Shown here piece after piece: positions 34,777 to 45,095 of a DNA stretch of 64,000 nucleotides. The position numbers and the translations under genes were made by a program. Source of the DNA: Sphaerolaimus hirsutus (Eukaryota > Nematoda > Chromadorea > Monhysterida > Sphaerolaimidae); assembly GCA_964036195.1 (NCBI GenBank), contig OZ038454.1:28134315-28198314 (forward strand), given 5' to 3'. The first letter of the stretch is position 1, and every line of letters begins with the position of its first letter. Under the pieces are notes generated by a model. It was not told where the DNA came from. It was given only the letters and a program-made list of their open reading frames with translations, and ran no database searches.

Positions 34777-35425
34777 AAGCGGCGGCAGGTTCAGCGCGTT
34801 GTACTAAAATGCCAGCTAATGCAACTTTAGAAGCATCGGTAATAATTATGAACGGTTTACTGGGATCAGGATACTGTATACAGGGACTCTCAGCCACCAT
34901 CACTTTCAACTTATTAAAAGCTTCCAAAGCGGCGGGGTTCGCATTTAAATCTACGGGAGTACTTCCGCTATACTTTTCAGTTCCTAATTCAGTTTTTGTT
35001 CGAGTTAAATTAGACAAGGGAGCGGCATATTCAGCACATTTATGAATTAATCTCCGGAAAAACCCAACAGCGCCTAGGAACGCTTTAACTTCACGCACAC
35101 ATACAGGTAGCGGCCAATCACTCAAATACTTTCGCTTGTCATCCGGTATACAAATCCCTTCACGCCCTACCATATAACCCAGGAATTTAACAGCAGTTGT
35201 GCGCGCAAAAAAACACTTTTTTGGGTGTATTTTAAAGCTGCTACTTATCAAACGCGACAAAACCTGACTTATATCACTCAAATGATCTTCCCATGACCTA
35301 CTGTAAATGAGCAAATCATCTATATATACCAACACATTTCGATGCAATAATCCAGCCATTGTAACTTCAAAACAACGCTGCGCTAAAGCCGGGGAACACT
35401 TTAATCCCATCGGCAAGCGTTTCAT
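34754..35425 (-). CDS. Reverse transcriptase (palm to connection) and start of RNase H
   Basis: 223 codons. Contains the RT motif LPMGLKCSPALAQ, the catalytic YIDD box (near 35311-35330, - strand), FLGYMVG, and FLGAVGFFRRLI, then the first RNase H motif IITDASKVALAGIL before a stop at 34754. The upstream RT fingers are encoded in another frame that ends at 35520. The 94 bp between still read as RT palm in this frame, including the first catalytic Asp region. The Met at 35425 is internal to RT, not a true start. Two frame breaks therefore cut pol here and at 34776. Confidence 0.9.
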   Translation of the reverse strand: MKRLPMGLKCSPALAQRCFEVTMAGLLHRNVLVYIDDLLIYSRSWEDHLSDISQVLSRLISSSFKIHPKKCFFARTTAVKFLGYMVGREGICIPDDKRKYLSDWPLPVCVREVKAFLGAVGFFRRLIHKCAEYAAPLSNLTRTKTELGTEKYSGSTPVDLNANPAALEAFNKLKVMVAESPCIQYPDPSKPFIIITDASKVALAGILVQRAEPAAAFACVFIL

Positions 35426-35519
35426 CTGAAATTGACCAAAACAATTACGAAACGACGTAATATGTCTATCATCCGGATGCAGCGCAATGTTGTAAAACGC
35501 TTGATTGATATCGACGCTG

Positions 35520-38500
35520 CTAAAAATATTTGCAACTGTGCAATGACTCTATCGTATCGTCTAATCTGGGCAGCGGAAATTGGGGAGCGTGAACTACTGC
35601 ATTTAATCGTCGATAATCTATCACCATGCGCTTGGCACCATCCGGCTTAGTAACAACTAATGTCGGCGCGCAGTACGGACTCGTACTGTGTTCAATGACG
35701 TCATGCTCGAGCAAGCAACTTAAATGCTTTTCTAAGTACTGCTGGTCATCCAAACTCAACTGATACATTTGACACGCGACCGGAATTTTACTAGTCAATT
35801 GAAGTCGATAATCAACCAATTCACTGTATCCCAAATCATACTTATCCCTGGCGAAAGCATCCTGATGAGTCAAAATTAACTCTTTTAATTGCTGGCGCTT
35901 AATTTCGTCCAATTCAACCGGTACTTCAAAATCCATTTCCCTCCCATCAGCACAAACCACTTTCATAGTTGTATTCGCCGCTTTTGAAGGTACAGTGCCC
36001 TCCGTTGGTACTTTTTCCTCACTAGTTTCAAGTATAGTATCGGTAAAACTCATATCACGCTCGCGGCACTCTCGCACCCACTCAGCAGGCGGATCACCTC
36101 GACGCACTTGTAAAACACACTCCACTGGCTCTACGATGGCAATTTTCTGGCCCACCTGCAACTTTACTGGCACCTCAGTCACATTAACACACCTCACCGG
36201 GAACAATTCACTCGCGCTTTCATAAACAGCATTAGCTGCAAACACACCCGTTTTCACATGAAATTCGTTCAAAGGCTCAATCGCAAACGTCAATTCATCA
36301 ATTGGTTCAGATAATTTCGCACTAATTATCGTTTCATGCCGCGGCTTAATTTCAGTCGGTTCAGTCACAACTGCATAAACATGCCGTTCTTGCACTACAG
36401 GCGGCGGGTTGTCAAAAGGCACGATCAACTTTTTACGCGCATCACCACTCTCAATTCGCAACTCACGCGCAGGCATATCAATAACCATATGCCTCAACAC
36501 ATCAGCGCCCAATAAAATATCGTCCGACAAACCGCTAATCACCTGAAACACAATAGAAAACGCTTTCCCGGTAATCATCACTTGAAGTTCCAACTGACCC
36601 TCAATTTGCAATTTGCATTGAGACTCGCTTTGCAATCCCCCCACAGGCGTGACTTCATCAAACGCTATGCAATTATTTCGATGCCTAGCCAACACCAGCG
36701 GGCTGCACAATGACCTCATCGCACCTGTGTCCAACAGACACCTTTTGTATTCATTCCCCTCAATTTCTACCGTAATCGACGGACTATAGTAAATTGGCAT
36801 GAGTTCTTTACGCTTAGCCGTAATACTTTTGATGTTCGCAATTTCTTCACTGGTCAGCGTGACTACATTCACCTTTTCCATGACGGCAGAACCTTTAGGA
36901 ACGCGCAGCGGCGGCAAACGCTTAAATCTACTCACTGGCGTTTCTTCAATATCGGCGCTATACCCTGAACTGTCAATGCTAACTGGATTTAACTTTTGCG
37001 GCGGTGTCACGGGGGTCGCACCCCTTGCAGGATTGCGCCTATTTTCTATCGCTTGCATGCGATTTAATTGAAACCGCAACACTCTCAATTTTATCCAATC
37101 ACACACTGCGCACACTAAATACAACACCAGTTCACACAAAGCGGGCAGAATATATCTCAAAAACACGGAAGTGCACATTCCAGCGATAAATCCCTCAAGA
37201 AAATTTCGCACGGTCAAAATCCACTCATCTGACACTCCTTTTTTCTTAACAACGCCACCACTTGGAACACCCAGGGCGTCAGCACTTGCAAAAAACGTAA
37301 ATAGACAGCACAGGAAAAACACACGGTTCAACACACTGGGCAACATACTCGGTTCCGACCACGTTCGGTACAAAGTTGGCACGCTCGCTTCACAATAATC
37401 GGACAACACATACAACTCAGAGTCAGATGACGTTCGCGACAAACTAATGTCCGGCGGTTCACACCTAAACGTATGCATGGTCAATTCTAACAGCGCTGCT
37501 AACTTAACATACGTCAACGTGTCCTCAGGGTCGTCATGCGGATGCTCATCAGCATGCTCACAAAACCCGCTAATATTTAACCCCTGCAAACCCATGTGTT
37601 GCAATTGAGCCCACCACTTAGTTCGAAATATCATGCTATCTAACGAACGCGCATAAACCCAAGGCATAATCCAAGCCTCTCTTTCGAGCATGAATTGATG
37701 TTCTTGCGGCGTTATTTCAGGCGGATTGCATGGATCCTCTGCTTCCTCATCCGAACTTTCAAGACCTGGTAAAACCCTAATCATGCGCACATATTCCTTA
37801 CTTTCCTGCACGCGGCGTGCATGATTCACTGAGTTCGCGGACACGCGCGTCGGATTTAACGCAGTCAATTCAGTTAACGGGGGGGCCGCAATGGCCATTT
37901 GCGATGATTGAACTTGTTGCACTGGAGACCAACTAGTAGTTGACACTTGCGCGGGAGGGGGATAATACAGGTAAGGCGCCGCTTGCATGGAATATACAGG
38001 TTGCTGTGCAGAGCGCATCATGTTCGCTGGACCTCTAAAGTTATTCATTGGTCGCTGCGGCGGCCCGCGCCGAAAATTTCTAAAGCGCGCTCTTTCCTCT
38101 TCTGTCAATTTAGGACAATCAGAGCGAAAGTGATCATCTGCCCCACATTCATAACAGCCCTCATCAAATTTACGCGGCCTAAATTTGGAAACTGGTTTCG
38201 CAGCATTGTTACCTATCAATTGTTTTTCCAAGTCAACTAAACGCTTATCCTTATCCTCTAATTGCCTAGAAAGTTCTTCCAATTTCACTCGCTGTTCCTC
38301 AAACTTTGGATTTTCCGCCGCCGCCGGAACGGGCGGGGAATTTCCGAAAGCTCCCGCACCCCCTAAAGCAAAAATTCGCTCGATTACCGAATTGGTGGCT
38401 TCTGAAACTAATTCAGCGTTGGATTTTGACTTTTTCTTACCACCCACTTTGTCCTTATCAATTTCCAGAAAACTTTCTTGCGTGCGCGCATTATTAACTA

Positions 38501-39446
38501 CATCTTGAAACTTAGCCCCAGCAGTAATAGATACATTCCTACGAATGTCGGGATACAATCCACTAACAAATTTCGCCACTGCCATCTTTTCGCGTTCAAG
38601 TTTTGAAAGTTTCGGAAAAGCGCGTTTTATAATCTTCTCCAGCCGCACTGACCAATTTAACACATCTTCATCTTCGCCCTGCTCACTACTAATTACTTCC
38701 CTTTGCGCATGATGCTCCGAAATGGGGTTAGTATAATAACGTTCCAAAGCATCCATGAACTCCTCATAATCCAAATTGATCAATTCACTCTTATGCGACA
38801 TGTAAATCGAACGCGCGCTGTCACGCAAATAAACCGGAAGCAGCGATTTTCGCTCATCCGTTGGAATTTGCAACGCCTCACAAACTGCGTCCCAATTTTT
38901 ACGCCAATCAGCAAATTTATCATCAGCGCGCCCCTTAAATGGTATCACCTGTCCAGTAAGCGCGGTCATGGCAGCAGCATAACCCTCCCTACTAGTAGCA
39001 ATCATACTCACGGCAGGTATAGGTGGTGTGGTAGCGGTAGAGCACCCTCCCGAATTAGAAACAGCGCTAATTATGGAATTAATCGCTTGCATGTCAGGCT
39101 TTTCGCAATGAATATACTCGGCAAATGCATTAATCGCGTCCGCAATTTGACTCACATCATTTCGCAAATTATAGCAGTCAACACCTAACTTTACTAATGA
39201 CACTAATTTTTCGTCATTATCACTCATGTTCCCATTTTCCAAAGAACTCATGGGTCGCTGATTATACAAATAAGCGGCAATACTCACCGTTTGAGTCACA
39301 ACCTGACTAAGGTTCCATTCTGACCCCTGAACCGAATTCCCCACTATCGACGAATTAATTTGATTCAAAGTCAAATTTTTCGCTTGAATCAACAATTGCA
39401 CCACATCGGGACCCGTGTTCACACCACTACCGCTCGCATGCGCCAT
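35520..39446 (-). CDS. Gag, protease and N-terminal RT polyprotein of the retrotransposon
   Basis: 1308 residues from the first ATG at 39446. The frame is also open upstream to 39911 but has no ATG there. Gag capsid-like region (WRKNWDAVCEAL near 38900), a CCHC zinc knuckle CYECGADDHFRSDC at residues 431-444, a central region with two hydrophobic segments (near 37325-37280 and 37200-37090), an aspartic protease with LLDTGAM (Asp near residue 906) and ILLGADVL, then RT fingers with PTLVVTKPDGAKRMVIDYRR. The frame stops at 35520 within RT. Gag packages RNA, the protease matures the polyprotein and RT copies the genome. No gag-pol frameshift is needed because gag and protease share one frame. 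The hydrophobic insert between nucleocapsid and protease is unusual. Confidence 0.93.
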   Translation of the reverse strand: MAHASGSGVNTGPDVVQLLIQAKNLTLNQINSSIVGNSVQGSEWNLSQVVTQTVSIAAYLYNQRPMSSLENGNMSDNDEKLVSLVKLGVDCYNLRNDVSQIADAINAFAEYIHCEKPDMQAINSIISAVSNSGGCSTATTPPIPAVSMIATSREGYAAAMTALTGQVIPFKGRADDKFADWRKNWDAVCEALQIPTDERKSLLPVYLRDSARSIYMSHKSELINLDYEEFMDALERYYTNPISEHHAQREVISSEQGEDEDVLNWSVRLEKIIKRAFPKLSKLEREKMAVAKFVSGLYPDIRRNVSITAGAKFQDVVNNARTQESFLEIDKDKVGGKKKSKSNAELVSEATNSVIERIFALGGAGAFGNSPPVPAAAENPKFEEQRVKLEELSRQLEDKDKRLVDLEKQLIGNNAAKPVSKFRPRKFDEGCYECGADDHFRSDCPKLTEEERARFRNFRRGPPQRPMNNFRGPANMMRSAQQPVYSMQAAPYLYYPPPAQVSTTSWSPVQQVQSSQMAIAAPPLTELTALNPTRVSANSVNHARRVQESKEYVRMIRVLPGLESSDEEAEDPCNPPEITPQEHQFMLEREAWIMPWVYARSLDSMIFRTKWWAQLQHMGLQGLNISGFCEHADEHPHDDPEDTLTYVKLAALLELTMHTFRCEPPDISLSRTSSDSELYVLSDYCEASVPTLYRTWSEPSMLPSVLNRVFFLCCLFTFFASADALGVPSGGVVKKKGVSDEWILTVRNFLEGFIAGMCTSVFLRYILPALCELVLYLVCAVCDWIKLRVLRFQLNRMQAIENRRNPARGATPVTPPQKLNPVSIDSSGYSADIEETPVSRFKRLPPLRVPKGSAVMEKVNVVTLTSEEIANIKSITAKRKELMPIYYSPSITVEIEGNEYKRCLLDTGAMRSLCSPLVLARHRNNCIAFDEVTPVGGLQSESQCKLQIEGQLELQVMITGKAFSIVFQVISGLSDDILLGADVLRHMVIDMPARELRIESGDARKKLIVPFDNPPPVVQERHVYAVVTEPTEIKPRHETIISAKLSEPIDELTFAIEPLNEFHVKTGVFAANAVYESASELFPVRCVNVTEVPVKLQVGQKIAIVEPVECVLQVRRGDPPAEWVRECRERDMSFTDTILETSEEKVPTEGTVPSKAANTTMKVVCADGREMDFEVPVELDEIKRQQLKELILTHQDAFARDKYDLGYSELVDYRLQLTSKIPVACQMYQLSLDDQQYLEKHLSCLLEHDVIEHSTSPYCAPTLVVTKPDGAKRMVIDYRRLNAVVHAPQFPLPRLDDTIESLHSCKYF

Positions 39447-39953
39447 ACTCAAAGTAGAATACCGGAAAAGCACACACTCACTCGACGACTGGGTACTCGC
39501 GCTTCGGTACCCGGCACTCGCGCTTCGGTGCCCTAACTTACTTTGCCCTGCGGTCGGGAATGGCACCTCCGCACCCGCACTTGGCTTGCCTTGCTCAAAG
39601 GTCGGGAATGACTCCTCCGCACCTCTTTCAGGGACCGGTCCTTCCGCGTCCACCCAGCAGTTGACGTCAAAGTCGTTAGGTTCGTCACTCAACTCAGCGG
39701 TTCCCGGTTCAGAACAGTGCGCGTCCGTACTGAACTGAACCGATTTCGATTTTTTCTTACTTTTCCGCTTTTCCCTTTTTTGCCCACTAATAATTTCGTC
39801 AGTTTCACGTCCCAAAACAAAAATATCCGTGCTTATCGGTTGCGTCGATCGGGTAGCCTTCCGTTCCTCCAGCCGGGCGGTGGTTCGTTTGTTCTCACCA
39901 GCGATTGTCAAACGGTGATCAGTCGCCTGAACTCACTGGGAATATTAAACAAA

Positions 39954-39969
39954 CCACTCGCTGCTACCA
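39954..39969 (-). other. Candidate tRNA primer-binding site
   Basis: On the - strand TGGTAGCAGCGAGTGG begins two bases inside the 5' LTR edge (39972). It starts TGG as expected for pairing with a tRNA 3' CCA. The first nine bases match the animal initiator-Met tRNA complement (TGGTAGCAG), but the rest diverge, so the primer tRNA is uncertain. Confidence 0.7.
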
Positions 39970-39971
39970 GT

Positions 39972-42620
39972 TGTCATGAATTTTCACCGGCTACTTTTTA
40001 CTCAACCAAATTCCACTATGGCAAACTGCCAAGTTTTACCGATCTCACACCTACTCGTTGGATGAGCGACAAAGTAAGGCAACGGAAAAGCGACTACCGA
40101 TTGAATTCGCAACGCACAATGGTGAATTCACCGAAGTGAATATCACAGGTGTACGCTACGTCAATTAAGTTAGCTTTTTAGCGAATGGCGTTTTTATCAA
40201 CGCACCAGCAATTAGTTGAATGTCTAATTTACACCAAGGGGTCCGAAGTTTTTAGAAGAGATTTTATTTTAGGCGATTTTTAGACTCAGAATTCACACAT
40301 TCAGATAGAACACAGGGAACACACTGAGAGCGAGTTTCTAACCAGTGGCACAAAACCTTCGAAAAAACTCCAAGAAAATGAAACCGAAGCAATTTCGACT
40401 GAATCGACCCCTACTCTAAATTACGGTACGCTTTTATACGCAACAACATAAGCCAAGTCCAGACAACACTTCCACATACCACGAGAAGCATGCTTACAAA
40501 CGACTTTACGGACACACGGAATTTTAAAACGGGCATACCTAAAATTATTCACGGCGTCAGTTTACAGGATACGTCGATCAACTACACAAAAACACAAAGA
40601 ATTCACGCGCCAAAAATCGGGTTGGGAACAAGAGCGAGGATAAAAATAGAAGAATGAGAAAATGAACGAATGCGACACGAATAAAAAGAACAGGAAAAAC
40701 ACACGAGATACTGTAAAAACTTGTTTTAGCGCGAAAAAAAAAATGGCGGGCGATTCAAATTTTACTCAGCGAACTCTACCGAAATCCCAAAACCACCTCC
40801 ACGAACGGGGAAACACACGGCGATAAGCGAAACAAATAAGCACGCGAACAATAATCCCATCAGCAAAAAGAGCGTATAATAAACGAAAATGACGTTGATA
40901 TCCAAAGCATAAGAAGCACATGTATTATTAATGCACAACGAAAAAATGTCGTAAGTGGGATAATCCATGATAAGATTAGGATACCGGTAAGGCGAACGAA
41001 ATTAACTTTCACACTGACTGTCAAGGAAAAAAATGAATTACGGTACCGTTTTAAAGACTCTTAGCGGAAATTCCGTCAGAGTGATAAAATAAATACGCAC
41101 TCAAATCAGATCACCTTTACACTTATCAAAATATTCGGGGAAAAAACAGGAAAAACAAGCGGCTTATTATTTCATCTCTCTGTATAATAAAGATCAACCA
41201 CGAAATTTGCATAAATTCCTAAATATCCAAATGTCAAGTTATCAGTCTTCTAGGGGAAAGGGAAATACAAAAAAATCAATCTAGGATTAGGTAGATAAAA
41301 AAATAGCGAAGTTGCAAACATAAAATCAAATAAAAATTAACATATTCGAGTTTTACCTATTCCCTACCAAACCTAATGTTAAAATGAATATGAAGTCGGT
41401 ATAACGCTTAATAGAAATACGAACGCAAATGATTGGCAACTTGAAAGTTTATAAATTTCAATCTTTGTAGCTTAAATGCATGTTTAGGTTGCATGTCTTT
41501 TTGAAGTTTAAAACTAAAAACAAACTCAAGTGAATCCACTGCCACATGCCGAAACGCAATAGCCATTAACTACCGAAGGCACTTATCACGAAAATGACCA
41601 CTCTCGCTGCTACACCACTCACTCTGCTACCAGAATGTTAATTAGTCAGCCACGGCTTTCTGATCCCATACGCACTGTGCAAAAACCACACCCCGAAAAT
41701 ACCGAACTGCTCAATTCACTCAAAAATAAGTACACTTGTCACTGTATGGGTGCTTGTTTCGATGAGATCGGCGGACTGGGCTGTTCTCACAACAAGCCAA
41801 GGGAGTAGGCATTTAGACATGCGATCATGCCTGTCGAGTTAGACTCGATTCTTTTAATTACCTCTCATTTTCAACACCAATCATCATCGCACCTCTATAA
41901 TCAGTGTACCTTTGTAAAATCGCTTGTAAATTAACTTTTGTTTCCCAATCCGGAAATGCAGGAATGCACAGTACATACTAGATCAATAGCCACGGCCTTC
42001 ACTTCAAAAGAATGCAGCGAAAGTTAGTCAAAATTCAACCTATGTGCCCTCAGTTATCACTGACCATTCACGCACTACGACACGTAACCGCAACATCACT
42101 CTTTTACTTAGAGAAAATAACTGAAACTTTGTTATGCAATCTAAACCGCTAGTAGAAATAGAAAAAATACTTTTAAATTAAACTGTCACAATTAAAATTG
42201 TTGCCAATTCACTTGTCTCACTTTCTTAAAAAAATTACCTAATTAAAAAAAATTCTAAACAAATAAAAACAAAAACAAATATTTACATCACAGCGTCAAC
42301 TTTGTGTCAGATCCTCAATACCTCCAATCCTTTCCTTGGCCAAAAAGACACACATAACACAATGGGGCACCGGAAAAACGGAAATGCACGTTGCCACGTT
42401 GCCAACGTAGCGCAGCGACGTAGCCGAAAACGTCAATGCCACGTTGTTCGCCCACCGAATCGCCCAAAACCAACGTCGAAGTAGAACTGAAATGTTTAAA
42501 TTATTGTAAGCTCGGAAGTGTAAACAACCCTCTACATAAATTCATTAAGTGTACTACATATACATTTACGCTTAAATTTTTTGAAATTTTACAATTTTTG
42601 GACACCCACTTTTGCTCACA
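39972..42620 (-). repeat. 5' LTR of the retrotransposon (2649 bp)
   Basis: Direct copy of 24674-27322. On the - strand it begins TGTGAGCAAAAGTGGG (42620) and ends at 39972. A GC-richer zone near 42380-42450 repeats CCACGTTG. Just downstream is TTTTTCCGGTGC, so transcription probably starts around 42350-42400, giving a short U3 and a long R-U5. Promoter placement is inferred from composition only. Confidence 0.95.
40762..40968 (-). CDS. Small membrane-protein ORF inside the 5' LTR
   Basis: The same 68-codon ORF as 25464-25670, intact, with silent or non-coding differences only between the two copies by eye. If U5 is long it would lie in the transcribed leader upstream of gag, so it could act as an upstream ORF or be expressed on its own. 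Family unknown. Confidence 0.4.
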   Translation of the reverse strand: MDYPTYDIFSLCINNTCASYALDINVIFVYYTLFLLMGLLFACLFVSLIAVCFPVRGGGFGISVEFAE

Positions 42621-42874
42621 ATATGTCGATGAAAAATGGATATTTTTGACACAAATCACCACTTATAATGCTATCCCATGGCTCCACAGACATTACATGG
42701 TCATATATAACATCACAGAGTATTGCCACTGTCTGATATACCTATATTTGTTGAGACAAGGTCATATCTGGGAGCTTTTAAAAAAAACGTTTTTTAAAAA
42801 AAAAACATCGAGTTAAAAAAAACGTTTTTTTTCCAACCCTAGCCGCGACACACATACTTGAACGGCGTCAAAAT

Positions 42875-42979
42875 TAGTGATGGAACAAGCACCGGAAAAA
42901 ATGGCACCGCACCGCACCAGCACCGGTGCTGGTGTTCTTCGGTGCATAACACCGGGGTACCGGTGCCTTTCCATCACTA
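42875..42979. repeat. GCACCGG-rich small MITE
   Basis: Ends TAGTGATGGAA and TTCCATCACTA are inverted and resemble family B termini, but the interior repeats GCACCG and CGGTGC in place of GGCGCC. No convincing 8-bp TSD was seen. Confidence 0.65.
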
Positions 42980-43379
42980 GTAATGTGATGAGAAAAATAA
43001 GAACATTTGGTTAGCCATTCAGAGGGGATATGGTAGATTTCAGTTGAGTGCAGGCGGCAGACTATACCGGTTTGTTTCAGCTGCAACATTCCACAGGGTT
43101 CTGCGCTTGCAGCAAATAGGAAAATGCCCACTTTAAGCGCATGCCCGTCAAAATTGCCCGTGCCATTGCTAGTGTTAAAAGGTATCATTTTGTGTTCGAA
43201 TTAACAGTTTTAACACACAATTTGAATAGAACCCGGCCAATGTAATCTGATTTTTATCAAAAAAATTAAATTGATTATTTCTAGGCACCAGAAACTGAGC
43301 GAAGCCACTTGGGTGTGGACAGCCCAAATATTTTGGTACATGTACCCCCGGGCCCCCCATGCAACCGAGTGTGGTCATT

Positions 43380-44043
43380 CTGACATGTTGTGTACTTTAA
43401 CATGTTGTGGAACGTAACATTCCATCATGGGAATCTGACATGTTGTGGAAACTGAATGTGAATGTAACATGTCCAGAGTGAATTTAACATGCCCAGCACA
43501 AAGGTGAATCTAACATGAGAAGCGTAAAACTGACATGCCCTACATATTTGGTATGAGGCATGTCTCATGTGCATGAAATAATGATCAGTGATTTTCAATG
43601 TTTGTCAATTTCTTAAATTTTGAATTCAAAATTTTTTGAGTTTGAATTCAAAAATTTGAATATCCAAATTTTTGGGCTTTTCAAAAATAATTTCACCCCT
43701 AGAAAACCCCCAATATTTTTCTAGAAAATTTGAAAATGTAAAAATTTAGTGGAAAACATTTGTAAAGTAATCAAAAAGATTAAAAAATTCAAAAAGAACT
43801 CAAAAGTATTCAAAAATTTGAAAACTATTGTTTGGAAAAATTGAATGCATTGGGACCACATGTGCAGGGCTTGTCAGTTTCACGCTTCGCATGTTAGATT
43901 CACCTTTGAGCTTGGCATGTTACATTGACGCTAGACATGTTACATTCACTTTTTGGCATGTCAGTTTCCACAACATGTCAGATTCCCATGGCGGCATGTT
44001 ACATTCCACAACATGTTAAAGTACACAACATGTTAAAGTGGAT
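43380..44043. repeat. Inverted-repeat element built of ACATG units
   Basis: Left half: GACATGTTGTGTACTTTAAC, then about ten spaced ACATG or CATGT motifs (AACATGTCCAGAGTGAA, TAACATGCCCAGC). Right half mirrors it (TTCACTTTTTGGCATGTCAG, GTACACAACATGTTAAAGTG). The middle is A/T-rich with AAAATTTGAA units. No ORF. The stretch 43000-43380 shows nothing I recognise. Confidence 0.7.
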
Positions 44044-44263
44044 TCACCCCATGCAACCACAGGGGTGCCTCCCACAATTTGTTTTTTCAATTTCCAACTG
44101 TTGTCAATAAATCAGTGGTCATATTCAAAATTTCACTCCTCTAAGTGGCAGAGAAAATCACATTTTTTACTAAAAAATTTGTTAGACACTTCAAAGTCTG
44201 GCTTGCAAATGCTATAAACATGACAGGTTTTATCAAGTTACATAAAGAACCTTACCTCTAGAA

Positions 44264-44321
44264 TAGAGATGTAAAAAGGAATAGCGCCAGGCGCCAGCAC
44301 CATGGCGCTTTTTCATCACTA
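44264..44321. repeat. Minimal 58-bp GCGCC hAT-like MITE
   Basis: TAGAGATG at the left, CATCACTA at the right, one GCGCCAGGCGCC core, and exact 8-bp flanks CTCTAGAA at 44256-44263 and 44322-44329. It shows how little sequence this family needs to have been mobilised or retained. Confidence 0.85.
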
Positions 44322-44674
44322 CTCTAGAATGCCTCCATTAGAATTTTTTTGTGGTGAATTTTATGATGTCAAAAATTTTTCCGGCGTCTAACTTGATCTG
44401 GAAGGTGTTTATATCGGTAACTAGAAAGAAATTTCTATATTTAAGTTCACACGGAAAAACTGTAATGGAAATGAAAAAAAACCCTGACAAAAATGCTAAA
44501 ATGCACATAACTTTTACACATCTGTGGTTGCACGGGGGTCCCTTCAGGGATGCATGTAGCCAAAAGTTGGGACTCCTATATGGGGCTGAGAAAACAATCG
44601 ATTGAACTTTTGTTTTATAAAAAAAAAACGAATTAAATTGACCGGTTCTTTTCTTAGGATGAGTGAATTTCGAC

Positions 44675-45095
44675 TACCGTATTTCCTCGAAATACCCCCC
44701 GGGGGGTGATTGTTTCATAGTGCTCCCGAGAGGGGGGGGGGGTATTTCGAGGGGGGGTTATTATTTCACAAGAACTTTTTTGAAATCCTAGTACAAAATC
44801 GTTGTTTGTGATGTGCGCTGGGGTAGAAAAATACATCAATAACTGACATGTAAATATAGACTCCTGTAGACTAATAGTAGTACGTAGATGGTATAAACAC
44901 TGTTCTAACGTGATTACATTGTTTTAACGTGTGTTCTGCACTACGCAGAACACAAACTGCAGTATTTGTCATGTACGTTATCTTTACACTCAATTTGGGG
45001 GGGGGGTTATACCGAGGGGGGGTGATTGTTTCATAGTGGTCTCGAGAGGGGGGGGGGGGTCAAACGAGGGGGGGTATTTCGAGGAAATACGGTAT
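44675..45095. repeat. Family-G MITE
   Basis: Left CCGTATTTCCTCGAAATACC, right TATTTCGAGGAAATACGG, with long G-runs inside. 44330-44670 before it holds no recognisable feature. Confidence 0.8.

Larger units (their letters stand above)
24670..42624 (-). mobile_element. Giant Ty3/Gypsy LTR retrotransposon carrying a helicase, 17,947 bp plus TSDs
   Basis: Two direct LTRs (24674-27322 and 39972-42620) begin TG and end CA, flanked by ATAT on both sides (24670-24673, 42621-42624). Every base of one LTR lies 15298 from its partner, so there is no net indel. I counted about eight substitutions, which implies a recent insertion. Genes are on the - strand in the order gag-protease-RT, RT/RNase H, RNase H-integrase, SF1 helicase, acidic ORF. 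The order PR-RT-RH-IN and the GPY integrase end define Ty3/Gypsy (Metaviridae-type). Typical members are 5-10 kb. This one is far larger because of its long LTRs and about 4.5 kb of extra coding sequence. Pol carries two frame breaks. Confidence 0.95.
24230..42841. repeat. hAT-like MITE (TAGGGTTGG TIR) split by the LTR retrotransposon
   Basis: The left part 24230-24673 starts TAGGGTTGGCCGATG and contains AACGTTTTTTTTATTAAA foldbacks. The right part 42625-42841 contains similar TTTTTT/AAAAAA foldbacks and ends CCAACCCTA. The outer flanks GCCCCGAC (24222-24229) and GCCGCGAC (42842-42849) give an 8-bp TSD. The LTR element sits inside with its own 4-bp TSD. Confidence 0.75.

Noticed and set aside
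43380-44043. CRISPR-like array
   Set aside because: Motifs are five bases, irregularly spaced and arranged as an inverted repeat in a eukaryotic genome. No array of direct repeats with uniform spacers occurs anywhere in the window.
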